The notes beneath the pieces are model-generated. The model had not been told where the DNA came from. It saw nothing but the letters and a program-made list of their open reading frames with translations, and made no database searches. The translations under genes and the position numbers were made by a program. A stretch of DNA of 64,000 nucleotides from Halalkalicoccus sp. CGA53 (GTDB taxonomy: Archaea > Halobacteriota > Halobacteria > Halobacteriales > Halalkalicoccaceae), in NCBI RefSeq assembly GCF_036429475.1, contig NZ_CP144124.1, positions 1 through 64,000 on the forward strand, written 5' to 3'. Numbering within the stretch: position 1 is the first letter of the stretch; each line of letters starts with the position of its first letter. Positions 54,232-63,717 of this stretch are shown here, one piece after another.

Positions 54232-55245
54232 TTATCGCCGTATCAGCTCCCGAAGTTGACTTACTAGTTCGTTTCGCGAATTGTCTACACCGGTACCGCG
54301 ACCAACGATTCCATTCGGAACGAAGATGATCGCGACGATCAGCAAAATTCCCCATATGAGGAGCCGAGCGGTGCCGATCGGGCGTAGCGCCTCGGACAGT
54401 CCAAACACCACGAGTGTTCCGAAGATTCCGCCGCTGATCGTGCGAAGGCCGCCGACGATCCCCATTGCCATAAATTCGATCATCCGCTCGAGTTCAAACA
54501 TCGGGGGAGCGATGACAAGGATGTTGTACGCCTGGAGTCCTCCCGCGACCCCGGCCATTATGGACCCGATCACGAATCCGATCAGCTTATACTGCCGAGT
54601 GTTGTTTCCGAGCATCTGCGCGGCTTCTTCGGATTCTCGAATCGCCCTGGCGACTAGGCCGAACCGGTTGACCGTGATCAGGTATAATACACCGACAAGC
54701 ACCGTCACGACGACAAGCGTAAAGTAATATAGCATTACGCGGTCCCCCCCAAACAGCATCGGGAAGCCGGAGTACCCTGTGGGCCCGCCGGTCACGCCGC
54801 GCCAGATGATCGCGGTGAGAAATATAATCTCGGCGTAAGCGATCGTCAACATCGCCACATATGCCCCTCGGAGGTGGAGCACCGACACCGCCATTGGCAG
54901 GCTAAATACCCCGGTGACCACGCCGGCCAACAAGATAGCGAGCGGGGCGGGGACCCCCATTTCGGCGGCGAACATGGCACCCGCATACCCGCCGACCCCG
55001 AAGAGGGCAGCGTGGACGAATGAGAGGATGCCGAGGTAGCCCGCGATGAAATTCCAACTCGTTACGACCAGGATGAAAATAAGCGCCTGCGTCCCCACGT
55101 CTAACGCGAACCGCGAGGCGATGAAGGGATAGACGAGCGCGAACGCAAACCCCGCAACCAGCAGCTTACCCGTTATCGTTTGTAGGTTGAGCTTCACATT
55201 GGCCCGAATGCGACTGATCAGGATACTAGCAGACTCTATGTTCAT
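54232..55245 (-). CDS. livM: LIV-type ABC importer permease LivM
   Basis: A 337-residue permease with ~9 helices. Family features: VVTSWNFIAGYLGILSFVHA, ALFGVGGYAGAMFAAEMGVP, TGGPTGYSGFP and FVPNGIVGRGTGV near the C-terminus. The EAA-like loop is in FGLVARAIRESEEAAQMLGN. ATG 55245 overlaps the LivH stop by ATGA. It belongs to the branched-chain amino acid/amide/urea type of importers. Confidence 0.9.
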   Translation of the reverse strand: MNIESASILISRIRANVKLNLQTITGKLLVAGFAFALVYPFIASRFALDVGTQALIFILVVTSWNFIAGYLGILSFVHAALFGVGGYAGAMFAAEMGVPAPLAILLAGVVTGVFSLPMAVSVLHLRGAYVAMLTIAYAEIIFLTAIIWRGVTGGPTGYSGFPMLFGGDRVMLYYFTLVVVTVLVGVLYLITVNRFGLVARAIRESEEAAQMLGNNTRQYKLIGFVIGSIMAGVAGGLQAYNILVIAPPMFELERMIEFMAMGIVGGLRTISGGIFGTLVVFGLSEALRPIGTARLLIWGILLIVAIIFVPNGIVGRGTGVDNSRNELVSQLRELIRR

Positions 55246-56117
55246 GACTCGAGCCACCCGGCGATTCCGTCAGGACTAACAATCAACACAAGCGCCATAC
55301 ACAGGAAGAGCACGATCAGGGCACCCTGCGCGGACGTCCAGATCATCGCGAGCGACCGAACCATCGCGAGGACGAGCGCGGCAATCAGGGTGCCGCGGAC
55401 GCTGCCGAGCCCACCGATCATAACGACGATGAACGCCAACAAGAATGGCTGGTTTCCGACAGCGGGATAGACGGAGAAGATTGGTGCCAAGAGAACACCG
55501 GCCAGCCCCGCCAGCGCAGCACTCAGGCCGAACGTCAGCGCGTACACTCGGTGGATGTCTACGCCCATCAATTGCGTCGTCTGACTGTCCTCCGCGGCTG
55601 CACGGACCGCGAGTCCGAACTTGGTGTACTTGATGATCGCGAACAGTACGCCGATCGCGGCTACCGAGATGACGAAGATGATTACTCGATTGATGCTGAT
55701 GACCACGCCGTACACTTCCCACGTGCCGGGAACAATCGGCGACACCCCCCGTTGGTGGGACGTAAACGCGAATCGCGCGCTGTGTTCGAGGACGAACCAT
55801 AGGCCAAGGGTGACCACCATTGAGGCGATGTCGAACTCCCGCCTTCCTCTCAGCGGCTTCACGAGAAAGACTTCGGTCGCGTACCCGAGGACGAACGTCA
55901 CTGCCATTCCCGTGACGATCGCGACGAGCCAGCTCCCAGTGAACGCAAGCGAGAAGTACCCGGTGTACGCCCCGAGCATGAAGACAGCCCCGTGAGCAAA
56001 ATTAAGCACGCGAGCGACGCCCCAGATGAGCGTGAAGCCAACGCCGATCAGCGCCAGTTGCCCGCCGAACGAGAGCCCGTTGATGATCTGTTGGACGAAG
56101 AGCCCGATATCAACCAT
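55242..56117 (-). CDS. livH: LIV-type ABC importer permease LivH
   Basis: A 291-residue permease with ~8 helices. FVQQIINGLSFGGQLALIGV, GFTLIWGVARVLNFAHGAVF, MLGAYTGYF and FGLAVRAAAEDSQTTQLMGV match LivH. IGGLGSVRGTLIAALVLAMV is the conserved late helix. It is coupled to LivM and separated by about 150 bases from the binding-protein gene upstream, where TTTAAA and a GGTGGTG ribosome site are seen. Confidence 0.9.
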   Translation of the reverse strand: MVDIGLFVQQIINGLSFGGQLALIGVGFTLIWGVARVLNFAHGAVFMLGAYTGYFSLAFTGSWLVAIVTGMAVTFVLGYATEVFLVKPLRGRREFDIASMVVTLGLWFVLEHSARFAFTSHQRGVSPIVPGTWEVYGVVISINRVIIFVISVAAIGVLFAIIKYTKFGLAVRAAAEDSQTTQLMGVDIHRVYALTFGLSAALAGLAGVLLAPIFSVYPAVGNQPFLLAFIVVMIGGLGSVRGTLIAALVLAMVRSLAMIWTSAQGALIVLFLCMALVLIVSPDGIAGWLES

Positions 56118-56266
56118 TTACACCACCAATCAAGCAGCACTTCGATTTAAAATGAAAACGAGGACATAAATAGGTCGCTCGAAACTTCGTGTGGAGTTTT
56201 CCGGTCATAGTATCTGCATTTATAACTTGGTAACGTGTTTTAATAGCGTATAGCGGGTCACTCGCC

Positions 56267-57556
56267 TTAGTCGTAATACTCCTCATTGACTTCCGCTTCC
56301 GCGATCTCGAACGGCCAGACGAGGTTCGTTTCACCGCCGTCGATCTGGTAGGCGAGCGTCGGGATGGTGTCCACCGCTCCCCAGGCGGCCTGGTGGTCGT
56401 CCTCGTAATCGATGTAGCCGATGCCTGCCTGTATCGGTTCGTGATCGATCACGTGTTGTTGCCACTCTTCCGCACTCATCTCCCTGAAGTCGGAGACACC
56501 GCCCGTGCTCTCGACGATATTTGCAATCACCCACATGTTTGTCATCGATGTCGCGGCGTAGCTGGCAAGGTCCATATCCGTCTCCGACTCCCAAAGGTCG
56601 ATCCAGCCAAGATCGTCAAGGTATTCGGGCACACCATCCGGGTGCACGTTTGAGAATGCCCCGTTCGCGGCATCGCCCGCCGCATCTCGCGCGTCGCTTC
56701 CCTGCAGGCCGAAGTTGTGGAGGAAGTGTGACTCTCCGAAGTCCAACTCGTCGTACTGATCGACGAGTGCTCCAGTGCCGGCGGGGTTGGTCTGCACCGC
56801 CCAGACAATGTCAGGTTCGTCGGAGCGAATTGACGCCAGCAGCGACGTGAAGTCAGTTTCTTCCAAGGGGACGTCGTTCTTCGAGAGCACTTCCCACCCG
56901 GCGTCCTCGACTTGTTCCGCCGTAGCGTCCATCACGCTGATCCCGTAGGAGGTGTCCTCGGCGATCATCGCGATCGTCTGATCGTCGAACGGGAAGTAGC
57001 CGACCTCTTCATCGTCGAAATCCTCCACGAGGTTCCCCCAAGCGACGGCGTACGCCTCAGATGGCGGCGAGGTCTTGAACACCGTCTGCATATCCTCGTC
57101 AAGAATCAGCTGATTGATTGCCTCGCTCACCGGTTCGTCGAGGATGAAGGGCATCTGTTCGGCGTGGGCGAGTTCCGCTACGGCCAGTCCGACGTCACTG
57201 TGGAATCCGCCGCCGAGGATGTCGATGTCGTCGATGATCCTGTTGACGTCGCTCCGACCCGCCGACGGCTCCGATTCCGAATCTGCCTTCACGAGCTCGA
57301 TCTCGGCGCCGGCTACGCCGCCGTTCTCATTTACGTGATCAGCAATTACTTCCCACGCTCGCTCCTTCGCTTCTCCGATCACCGCGTTCGGGCCGGTTAG
57401 TGGCCCGAAGACGCCAACCCTGAGCACGTCGTCGTCAGGCTCGTCGTCGTCGCCAAGACACCCGGCCAGCGCCCCGGCCGCACCCACCGCTGTCACCTTT
57501 AGAACGTCCCTTCTCCGTCTGTTTACCCCATTATCAGCTGTGCTATTCTTGCCCAT
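56267..57556 (-). CDS. livK: LIV-type substrate-binding lipoprotein
   Basis: A 429-residue binding protein (Peripla_BP_6). It starts MGKNSTADNGVNRRRRDVLK with the Tat motif, a hydrophobic stretch and the lipobox LAGC, then LRVGVFGPLTGPNAVIGEAK of the first lobe, ADSESEPSAGRSDVNRIIDD (hinge region), and TDFTSLLASIRSDEPDIVWA and LHNFGLQGSDARDAAGDAAN of the second lobe. It captures an amino acid-, amide- or urea-like ligand. ATG 57556 is preferred over ATG 57574 on TATA spacing. Confidence 0.9.
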   Translation of the reverse strand: MGKNSTADNGVNRRRRDVLKVTAVGAAGALAGCLGDDDEPDDDVLRVGVFGPLTGPNAVIGEAKERAWEVIADHVNENGGVAGAEIELVKADSESEPSAGRSDVNRIIDDIDILGGGFHSDVGLAVAELAHAEQMPFILDEPVSEAINQLILDEDMQTVFKTSPPSEAYAVAWGNLVEDFDDEEVGYFPFDDQTIAMIAEDTSYGISVMDATAEQVEDAGWEVLSKNDVPLEETDFTSLLASIRSDEPDIVWAVQTNPAGTGALVDQYDELDFGESHFLHNFGLQGSDARDAAGDAANGAFSNVHPDGVPEYLDDLGWIDLWESETDMDLASYAATSMTNMWVIANIVESTGGVSDFREMSAEEWQQHVIDHEPIQAGIGYIDYEDDHQAAWGAVDTIPTLAYQIDGGETNLVWPFEIAEAEVNEEYYD

Positions 57557-57579
57557 GACCTCGGGTTGCATCATCGTCT

Positions 57580-57585
57580 CTTATA
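57580..57585 (-). promoter_or_regulatory. TATA-like box for the binding-protein gene
   Basis: TATAAG (minus strand) is about 29 bases before ATG 57556. The spacing fits leaderless transcription and argues against ATG 57574. Confidence 0.5.
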
Positions 57586-57599
57586 GCTTTCGACGGTGG

Positions 57600-58141
57600 G
57601 TTTTCGTAATGCTATCATCATCATTTATTGGACGCTTTTCAATCAATATTTCCCGGTCCGCACTCATTTCAGCGGCGACTGACGAGAGTAAAGGCACCAC
57701 GGAAGTGTATACAGTTCATCTAGAGCTTCCCGCGGCGAACAACGCTCTGCGGGATCCCGCTGTGTTTGGATGATTTATATTATTCGAAATATTCGTGTCC
57801 AGTTGAGGCTCTGAGTGACGAATTGCTGGGTTTCGGGCTCTGACTCAAGTGGTTTAAAGGGTCGATTTCTGTTTTTCAGCTGGTGAATTCGGGCTAATGT
57901 CTGATCAGCGAATATTACTGGCAGTGTTATCCGAACATAGTTGTTATACGAACATAGTCATTCCGACGACCGACCTGCATCTCTGGATTCTCGGTTCTTC
58001 ACGGCCGAATCGAACGAGGTCGATACCAACGCAGTACTAGCACCATCGTCAAGTCCAGAGTCGCGAAAAAGATAGGGATCGAGCCACCTCATACCCACAC
58101 CGGCTCGTCTCCCGTCCGGACCTTGACACGCCCGTCACCGT
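57600..58141. other. intergenic, no supported gene
   Basis: A 540-base AT-rich stretch between two minus-strand genes. Frames here lack motifs. It probably holds the 3' end of the amidase transcript and control sequences of the binding-protein gene. Confidence 0.35.
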
Positions 58142-59566
58142 TCAGCCGAGGCTTTCGACCACCGAGGCGAGCCGGGTCGCCGTGCCGTCAGCGTTCCAGT
58201 CCGCGACGACCTGTAACCCGACCGGGAGTCCGTCCACCTCTCCACCCGGCACCGAGATCGCGGGGTGGCCCGTGAGATTAAACGGGCCGGTGTTAGCCTC
58301 CGTGTAGAGGAGGTCGTCGACGCTGGCCACCTCGCCAAATTCTGGCGCTGTCATTGGCGTCGTGGGGGTGATCAGCGCGTCGTACGTCTGGAACAGCCGG
58401 TCGATCGTCCGAACGAATTCCCGACGAGCGTTCTGTGCGGCGACGTACTGTTCGCCCTCCGTCGTGCGCAGCAGGTGGCTGTTGATCAGGATGCTCTCCT
58501 CGAGGTGCTCGCCGTACTCCCCTTTCGAGACGAATTCCGAAACTGCCTGTCGCCACGACTCGCTGTAGCCCGTTCCGCATCCGTACAGGTGGCCGTTGTT
58601 CGACAGCAACGTCGCGAACTCGCAGCTTTCGATCGTCGTCAACGCGTCGATCGTCCCCGTGTACCCGGGCGCCGAGACCTCGTCGACCGAACAGTCGAAC
58701 TCGGACAGGCCCGCCGCGGTTTCCCTGACTGCCGTGGCGACGCGATCGCTCGAGCGATCGAACCCCTCCTTGAGCAGACCGACCTGCAGCCCGGCAACAG
58801 GCTCTTTGAGCGCCTCGAGGATCCCCTGCGGTGGTGCGGTTGCGTACGTCGAAGGGTCATGCACGTCGGGGTCGGTTAGCGACTCAAGCACCCTCGCAGC
58901 GGTTTCCACCGACCGGGCGAGTGTCCCTACGTGATCGAGAGAGGGCGCGAGATCGACCATTCCGAACCGTGAGACGGATCGATAGGTCGGTTTGAACCCG
59001 ACGATTCCACAGAACGCAGCCGGAATCCTGACCGAACCTCCGGTGTCAGTCCCAAGCGCGGCGTCGACCAGCCCGCCGGCGACTGCGGCACCGCTTCCCG
59101 ACGAGGAGCCGCCGGCGACTCGATCCGTCACCTCGGGATTCTTCGTGGGGCCGAAATCGCATGTCTCACCCGTCGTGAAGTATGCCAGCTTGTCCATGTT
59201 GGTTGTTCCGAGGAGGGTCGCCCCTTCCGCCAGGAGATTGGCGGTTGCCGTCGCATGATACGGCGAAATATACTCGATCTCCCGGGAGCCACAGTGCATT
59301 GGAACTCCAGCGACGGCGATGTTGTCTTTGATCGCGACATTGTAGCCGCTCAATGCCCCGTCACCTCCACTCGCCCGGAAACGATACCGAAAGGCGTTGT
59401 ATGAATCGTCACCGTCATCGACCCCCTCGACTGGATCGTGGTCGGGATCGGCCGCCTCAAAAACGTTCAGCCGTTCCTGAAAGGTCTCGGCGTCCATCGT
59501 GAGCTCCGCGGCCCGTTCGTCGGTGAGCTCGATTCCGAACTCGCGAGCGATCTCCTTTATCTTCAT
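58142..59566 (-). CDS. amidase-signature enzyme 1
   Basis: A 474-residue amidase of the Ser-cisSer-Lys class. Catalytic Lys80 lies in YNVAIKDNIAVAG, the cis-Ser in GGSSSGSGAAV near 152-162, and the nucleophile Ser178 in GTDTGGSVRIPAAFCG. VGFKPTYRSVSRFGMVDLAP and GHPAISVPGGEVDGLPVGLQ are also typical. Best described as a short-chain amidase or allophanate-hydrolase-like enzyme; GatA is less likely because no GatB or GatC is beside it. It is complete and lies between the binding protein and the ATPase genes of the importer. Confidence 0.9.
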   Translation of the reverse strand: MKIKEIAREFGIELTDERAAELTMDAETFQERLNVFEAADPDHDPVEGVDDGDDSYNAFRYRFRASGGDGALSGYNVAIKDNIAVAGVPMHCGSREIEYISPYHATATANLLAEGATLLGTTNMDKLAYFTTGETCDFGPTKNPEVTDRVAGGSSSGSGAAVAGGLVDAALGTDTGGSVRIPAAFCGIVGFKPTYRSVSRFGMVDLAPSLDHVGTLARSVETAARVLESLTDPDVHDPSTYATAPPQGILEALKEPVAGLQVGLLKEGFDRSSDRVATAVRETAAGLSEFDCSVDEVSAPGYTGTIDALTTIESCEFATLLSNNGHLYGCGTGYSESWRQAVSEFVSKGEYGEHLEESILINSHLLRTTEGEQYVAAQNARREFVRTIDRLFQTYDALITPTTPMTAPEFGEVASVDDLLYTEANTGPFNLTGHPAISVPGGEVDGLPVGLQVVADWNADGTATRLASVVESLG

Positions 59567-59777
59567 GTCTATGTAGCCCGAGCGAACCGTTAACTTTCGG
59601 TACCATAATTGTAGTGCCGAGGATAGTACAGGCTCGGAATTCCCAGTCGGTCGCCCTATCGGTGGTTCGCTATAGCAGTCGACGAAGCAGCTGTCAGTGA
59701 AAACTAACGTCGGAGGGGTTCATGTCGAAAGTGTTCGGCAGGTGGACGGTACCTGCTCCATTCGTTGGGTAACTTCG
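59567..59777. other. intergenic, no supported gene
   Basis: A 210-base spacer between two minus-strand genes. It shows no repeat and no frame with a recognisable motif, and may hold the amidase promoter. Confidence 0.35.
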
Positions 59778-60491
59778 TCAGTGCTTCCCGAAGTACATTC
59801 CCATCAATTCTTCACTGTCTTCGAAGCCCTCTTTCGGCCCCCGGTAGGCGACCTCACCCTGGTCGAGGACAAAAACGTACTCCGCGATATCCAACACTTT
59901 CCTGACGTTCTGTTCGACAATGACCATGTCGATCCCCGACTCTTTTAGCCTCTGGATCTGGTCGAACACTTGGTCGGTGAGGTTCGGGGCTAACCCCGCG
60001 CTCGGTTCGTCGAGCAGGAGTACCTTTGGATCCGCCATCAATGACCGCCCGATCGCGACCATCATCTGCTGGCCGCCGCTGAGATCGCCAGCGCGCTGGT
60101 CGTTTCGCTCTTCGAGGATCGGAAACACGTCGTAAACCCCCTCGTACCGCCGCTTAAGCTCCTCTTTATCGTCGTTCAGGTAGGCACCGATCTTCAGATT
60201 CTCCTTTACCGTCATCTCCGTGAAAACGTTTCCACCCTGGGGGAGCATCACCACTCCTTTTTCCACGATCTCCTTTGTACTGGCATCCGTAATCCGATCC
60301 CCACGAATAAAAATATCGCCTTCCCACACAGGTACCAAGCCCGAAATCGCCTTTAGCGTCGTCGATTTCCCCGATCCATTTGGACCGATGATCGTGCTCA
60401 CGCGATCCTCTTCGATGGCCATCGACAACTCGTGTAAGATCTCGTTGTCACCGTAACCTGTCGTCACGTTCTCAAGTTCAATCGCAGTCAT
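59778..60491 (-). CDS. livF: LIV-type ABC importer ATPase LivF
   Basis: A 237-residue ATPase: GPNGSGKSTTLKAISGL (Walker A), VVMLPQGGNVFTEMTVKENL (Q-loop), DLSGGQQMMVAIGRSLMADP (signature), KVLLLDEPSAGLAP (Walker B) and MVIVEQNVRKVLDIAEYVFV. Coupled by ATGA to LivG upstream. With LivG, LivH, LivM and LivK it makes a complete importer in the cluster. Confidence 0.92.
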   Translation of the reverse strand: MTAIELENVTTGYGDNEILHELSMAIEEDRVSTIIGPNGSGKSTTLKAISGLVPVWEGDIFIRGDRITDASTKEIVEKGVVMLPQGGNVFTEMTVKENLKIGAYLNDDKEELKRRYEGVYDVFPILEERNDQRAGDLSGGQQMMVAIGRSLMADPKVLLLDEPSAGLAPNLTDQVFDQIQRLKESGIDMVIVEQNVRKVLDIAEYVFVLDQGEVAYRGPKEGFEDSEELMGMYFGKH

Positions 60492-61195
60492 CCTAGATAT
60501 GCTTCCTTAACCTTGGCGTCGTGTTGAATCTCATCGAATGACCCCGTGGCGATTTTCCGTCCGCTATCCATTACAATGATTCGTTCGCAGAGAGTACGTA
60601 CTACCGACATGTCGTGCTCGACGACCAGGAACGTCTTGCCGCGCTCGTTTAATCTCTTGATACGATCTATGATGTCATCCATGAGCGCTGGATTAACCCC
60701 CGCAGCAGGCTCGTCGAGCAGGATGAATTTCGGATCAAGCATCAGGACTCTTGCAAGTTCGAGGAGCTGTTTCTGTCCCCCGCTTAGCTCATTCGCATTA
60801 CTGTACGCGATGTGATCGATATCCAATTCCTCGAGAATCGACCAGATCTGTTCCTCCGTCTCGGCGCTGTAGGTGCTGCCCTCGATATTCGGGACGAGCA
60901 TGTTTTCGAAGACCGTGAGGCGTCCGAACGGTCTGTTGATCTGGAACGTCCGGCCCAGCCCCATCTTTGCGATCGAGTAGGGTTTCGCGTTCGTGATTTC
61001 TTGTCCGTCGAACGTCACTTTCCCGGAGTCCGGCTTCAAAAATCCCGTTATCAGATTAAACGTGGTGGTCTTTCCGCTCCCGTTCGGTCCAATCAGTCCG
61101 ACAATTTCGTCCTCATCTACCGAAAATTCCAATCCGTCTACTGCATGAATACCCCCAAAAGATTTGCTAAGGGTATTCACATCAAGGACTTCCAT
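60488..61195 (-). CDS. livG: LIV-type ABC importer ATPase LivG
   Basis: A 235-residue ATPase: GPNGSGKTTTFNLITGF (Walker A), GLGRTFQINRPFGRLTVFEN (typical LivG Q-loop), ELSGGQKQLLELARVLMLDP (signature), KFILLDEPAAGVNP (Walker B) and FLVVEHDMSVVRTLCERIIV. First gene of a livG-livF pair. The gap to the divergent amidase 2 is about 380 bases. Confidence 0.92.
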   Translation of the reverse strand: MEVLDVNTLSKSFGGIHAVDGLEFSVDEDEIVGLIGPNGSGKTTTFNLITGFLKPDSGKVTFDGQEITNAKPYSIAKMGLGRTFQINRPFGRLTVFENMLVPNIEGSTYSAETEEQIWSILEELDIDHIAYSNANELSGGQKQLLELARVLMLDPKFILLDEPAAGVNPALMDDIIDRIKRLNERGKTFLVVEHDMSVVRTLCERIIVMDSGRKIATGSFDEIQHDAKVKEAYLG

Positions 61196-61576
61196 ATCTC
61201 CCTCCTGACATCGACAAGGCGAAATCCCTATTTATAACTTTGGCTTCGCAGAATCACAAGTCAACAATGGGTTGACCCGTCGGTTCAGGGTCATCTGTTT
61301 GAATCTCAATGTCGTCCCGACGATCGTTGCCACGATGTTCTACTGGCAGCCGAACGCCGCCTGTCGACCGGCTGTCCGTATTCGGTGCCGAGAACCGAAC
61401 GGCCAATCACCTCTCGTCCTCGTTCTTATCGGCCATCGCTTCCTCTTCACAAAGGATAATTATCCGAATTCGGGTGTGGGGCTCCATGGCACCCATTCGA
61501 TCACGGTCGGACTGTGACGATGCCTCGCTGTGTCCGGCACCCACACCAATTTTCGGACACTCTCGAGGTGGTGGCC
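61196..61576. other. intergenic between divergent livG and amidase 2, no supported gene
   Basis: Contains TATTTATAAC near 61230, probably part of the livG promoter. A 451-codon antisense frame starting here (61460-62815) is a shadow of amidase 2. Confidence 0.4.
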
Positions 61577-63076
61577 ATGGATGAGTTCGAGAGGAGTCGA
61601 ATCCGCGACCTGGGGGCGGAATTCGGCTTTACTATCGGCTCTTCCGAGGCAGAGCGGTACGCCTGCGCGATCGACGAGGAGTTCCGCGGGCATGAGCGGC
61701 TGGATGAGATAGCGGCCCCTCGTTCGTTCGACGACGCCGTCCGGGATGTCGTTTTTGGTCCCGGTAGCGACATCGATCCGCTCAACGCATTCACCAGCCT
61801 GTTTAGTCATCCGGAGACGGCAGGACCGCTGTCGGATCTCGAGATCGCGATCAAGGACAATTTCGCGGTCGCGGGCGCGCCAATGACGTGCGGATCGCGG
61901 GTGTTTGAGTCCGTCATCCCCACAAGCCACGCTACCGTCGTCAGCCGGTTGCTGGCGGCCGGCGCGACGATTCGCGGCAAGACAAACATGGACGAACTCG
62001 CTTACGGTCCGACGAGCGAGACTAGCGGATTCGGCCCCGTATCCAATCCCGAGGCGCATGAGCACGTCGCCGGTGGCTCCTCGTCGGGGAGCGGTGCTGC
62101 GGTGGGAAACAACACGGTGGATGCCGCGCTCGGGTCCGACACCGGAGGCTCGGTCAGGATTCCAGCGGCGTTCTGTGGAATCGTCGGGTTCAAACCCACA
62201 TGGGGTGCGATCCCGAGAACGGGGATGGTCGAGCTGGCGTACACCCTCGACCACGTCGGCCCCATCGCACGCGACCTCCGGACGGCGGCTCGCGTCTTCG
62301 ACGCGATCGTAGGACCGGACCCAGGCGACTTCTCCTCGGCACGTGCCACTCGCCTCGTAGGGTCGGCCGCCGACGCCGTTGAGGCGCCCCCGGCCGTTGA
62401 GAAGCTGTCGTTTGGGCTCGTCCACGAGCTGTTCGGCTCCCACGTCGACGAACCCGTCGAAAACTGCGTCCGATCGACGATCGATGACCTCGAAGGCGCG
62501 GGCGCAACCGTATCGAAGGTGTCGATACCCGACATCGAGGAGTGCGTTCACATTTGGAACACGATCACCAACGCCGAATTCGCCGACACGCTTCGATCGG
62601 GGCTCGTCCCGGTTCGTCGGAGGGAAGCTCTCGACATTGGCTGGCAGGACGCCGCTGCGGCAGCGCTCCAGGCCGGCGCTGACGAGCTGGGCGTCGTGGC
62701 CCGGCGAAAAGCGATCGTTGGTGCGAAGATTCTCGAGAACAGCCGGAGTTACGTTCGGGCGCGTTTCTCGGCGGACGCCCTCTACGAGCAGTTTGAGACG
62801 GCATTGTCTGATCACGACGTGCTGATTTCCCCGACGATGCCGGTGACGGCTCCGGGGCTCGGCACATGGACACCGGACACTTACTCGACGGCGAGCGACA
62901 GCTACGATGTGCCGTTGGCATACAACACGCGACCGGCGAACCTCGCGGGCATTCCCGCGATGACCCTCCCTTGCGGACGGGCCGACGAGCTCCCAGTCGG
63001 GTTACAGCTGATCGGTGAGGAATACGGTGATCTGGAACTGTTCGCAGCCGCCGCCGCTGTCGAACAACACGTGTGA
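61577..63076 (+). CDS. amidase-signature enzyme 2
   Basis: A 499-residue amidase, clearly related to amidase 1. Catalytic Lys93 is in IAIKDNFAVAGAPM, the cis-Ser in GGSSSGSGAAV near 166-176, nucleophile Ser192 in GSDTGGSVRIPAAFCG, and the C-terminal IPAMTLPCGRADELPVGLQL is conserved. ATG 61577 has GAGGTGGTGG just before it; the frame runs up to 61514. Having two amidases with one importer suggests two hydrolytic steps, or two related substrates. Confidence 0.9.
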   Translation: MDEFERSRIRDLGAEFGFTIGSSEAERYACAIDEEFRGHERLDEIAAPRSFDDAVRDVVFGPGSDIDPLNAFTSLFSHPETAGPLSDLEIAIKDNFAVAGAPMTCGSRVFESVIPTSHATVVSRLLAAGATIRGKTNMDELAYGPTSETSGFGPVSNPEAHEHVAGGSSSGSGAAVGNNTVDAALGSDTGGSVRIPAAFCGIVGFKPTWGAIPRTGMVELAYTLDHVGPIARDLRTAARVFDAIVGPDPGDFSSARATRLVGSAADAVEAPPAVEKLSFGLVHELFGSHVDEPVENCVRSTIDDLEGAGATVSKVSIPDIEECVHIWNTITNAEFADTLRSGLVPVRRREALDIGWQDAAAAALQAGADELGVVARRKAIVGAKILENSRSYVRARFSADALYEQFETALSDHDVLISPTMPVTAPGLGTWTPDTYSTASDSYDVPLAYNTRPANLAGIPAMTLPCGRADELPVGLQLIGEEYGDLELFAAAAAVEQHV

Positions 63077-63274
63077 CCGACCTAACATCACGTCTGTTAC
63101 GAGGTGAGCGTTTACGTGGATCAAAGATGAGATTGGAACAGAGATAGCAGTCCGCTTGGAGGAACTGGCACTGCCGTAAGTGACATCCTTAGATCTCACC
63201 GATTTAAAATCTTGTTTCGAGTTCGATCAGTTCTCATTATTCTCCGATTGTGCCTAGCCATCCCTCGTACTCGA

Positions 63275-63649
63275 TCTCCGGATCTCGAAGTGCTACTCGT
63301 CGAAGAGGCATACGAAAAGGTGCTGGCCGAAGCCAAACACGCTGCAAAGTGTGAAGGCGCTAGAGCCGAGACCCGTAAGACGAGGCGTGCGCCCAGCGTC
63401 GAATTCCCCAGTCAATGTGTTAGAGCCGTCCAATCCACTGCAGATTGCCTGGACTACAGTAGCATGCGGTTAGTTTCTGGGGCGGGTCACGATGCCACTC
63501 ATCTGGCCTCTGTGACCGATATCAGTATGGTGTTTGCAGTAAGTGAGAAGGGAAAGAGTCACTCTCCCTCAGAGTATACCAGCTGGGATGATTGCTACAA
63601 GTTAGCGAATACGTTATTCAACGCTACACTGGACATTGCCGTCAAGTAG
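63275..63649 (+). pseudogene. C-terminal fragment of a second M20 N-carbamoylase
   Basis: The last ~120 codons read LLVEEAYEKVLAEAKHAAKC, then CVRAVQSTADCLDYSSMRLV, SGAGHDATHLASVTDISMVF and KSHSPSEYTSWDDCYKLANT. This is the second half of the catalytic domain (SGAGHDA metal region) of HyuC/AllC-type enzymes and is distinct from the gene at 52487. The N-terminal two thirds is missing; the start shown by the longest frame (63212) has no family-like sequence. Confidence 0.7.
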
Positions 63650-63717
63650 CCTGACGCCGAGATCGAACGATGATCCTTTCTCGAGGTTTAGAGGGTAAGC
63701 ACCCTGCATGCTAACGA

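Noticed and set aside
61460-62815. 451-codon minus-strand ORF
   Set aside because: It is a shadow of amidase 2 in GC-rich DNA, shows no motif, and lies opposite intact catalytic motifs.
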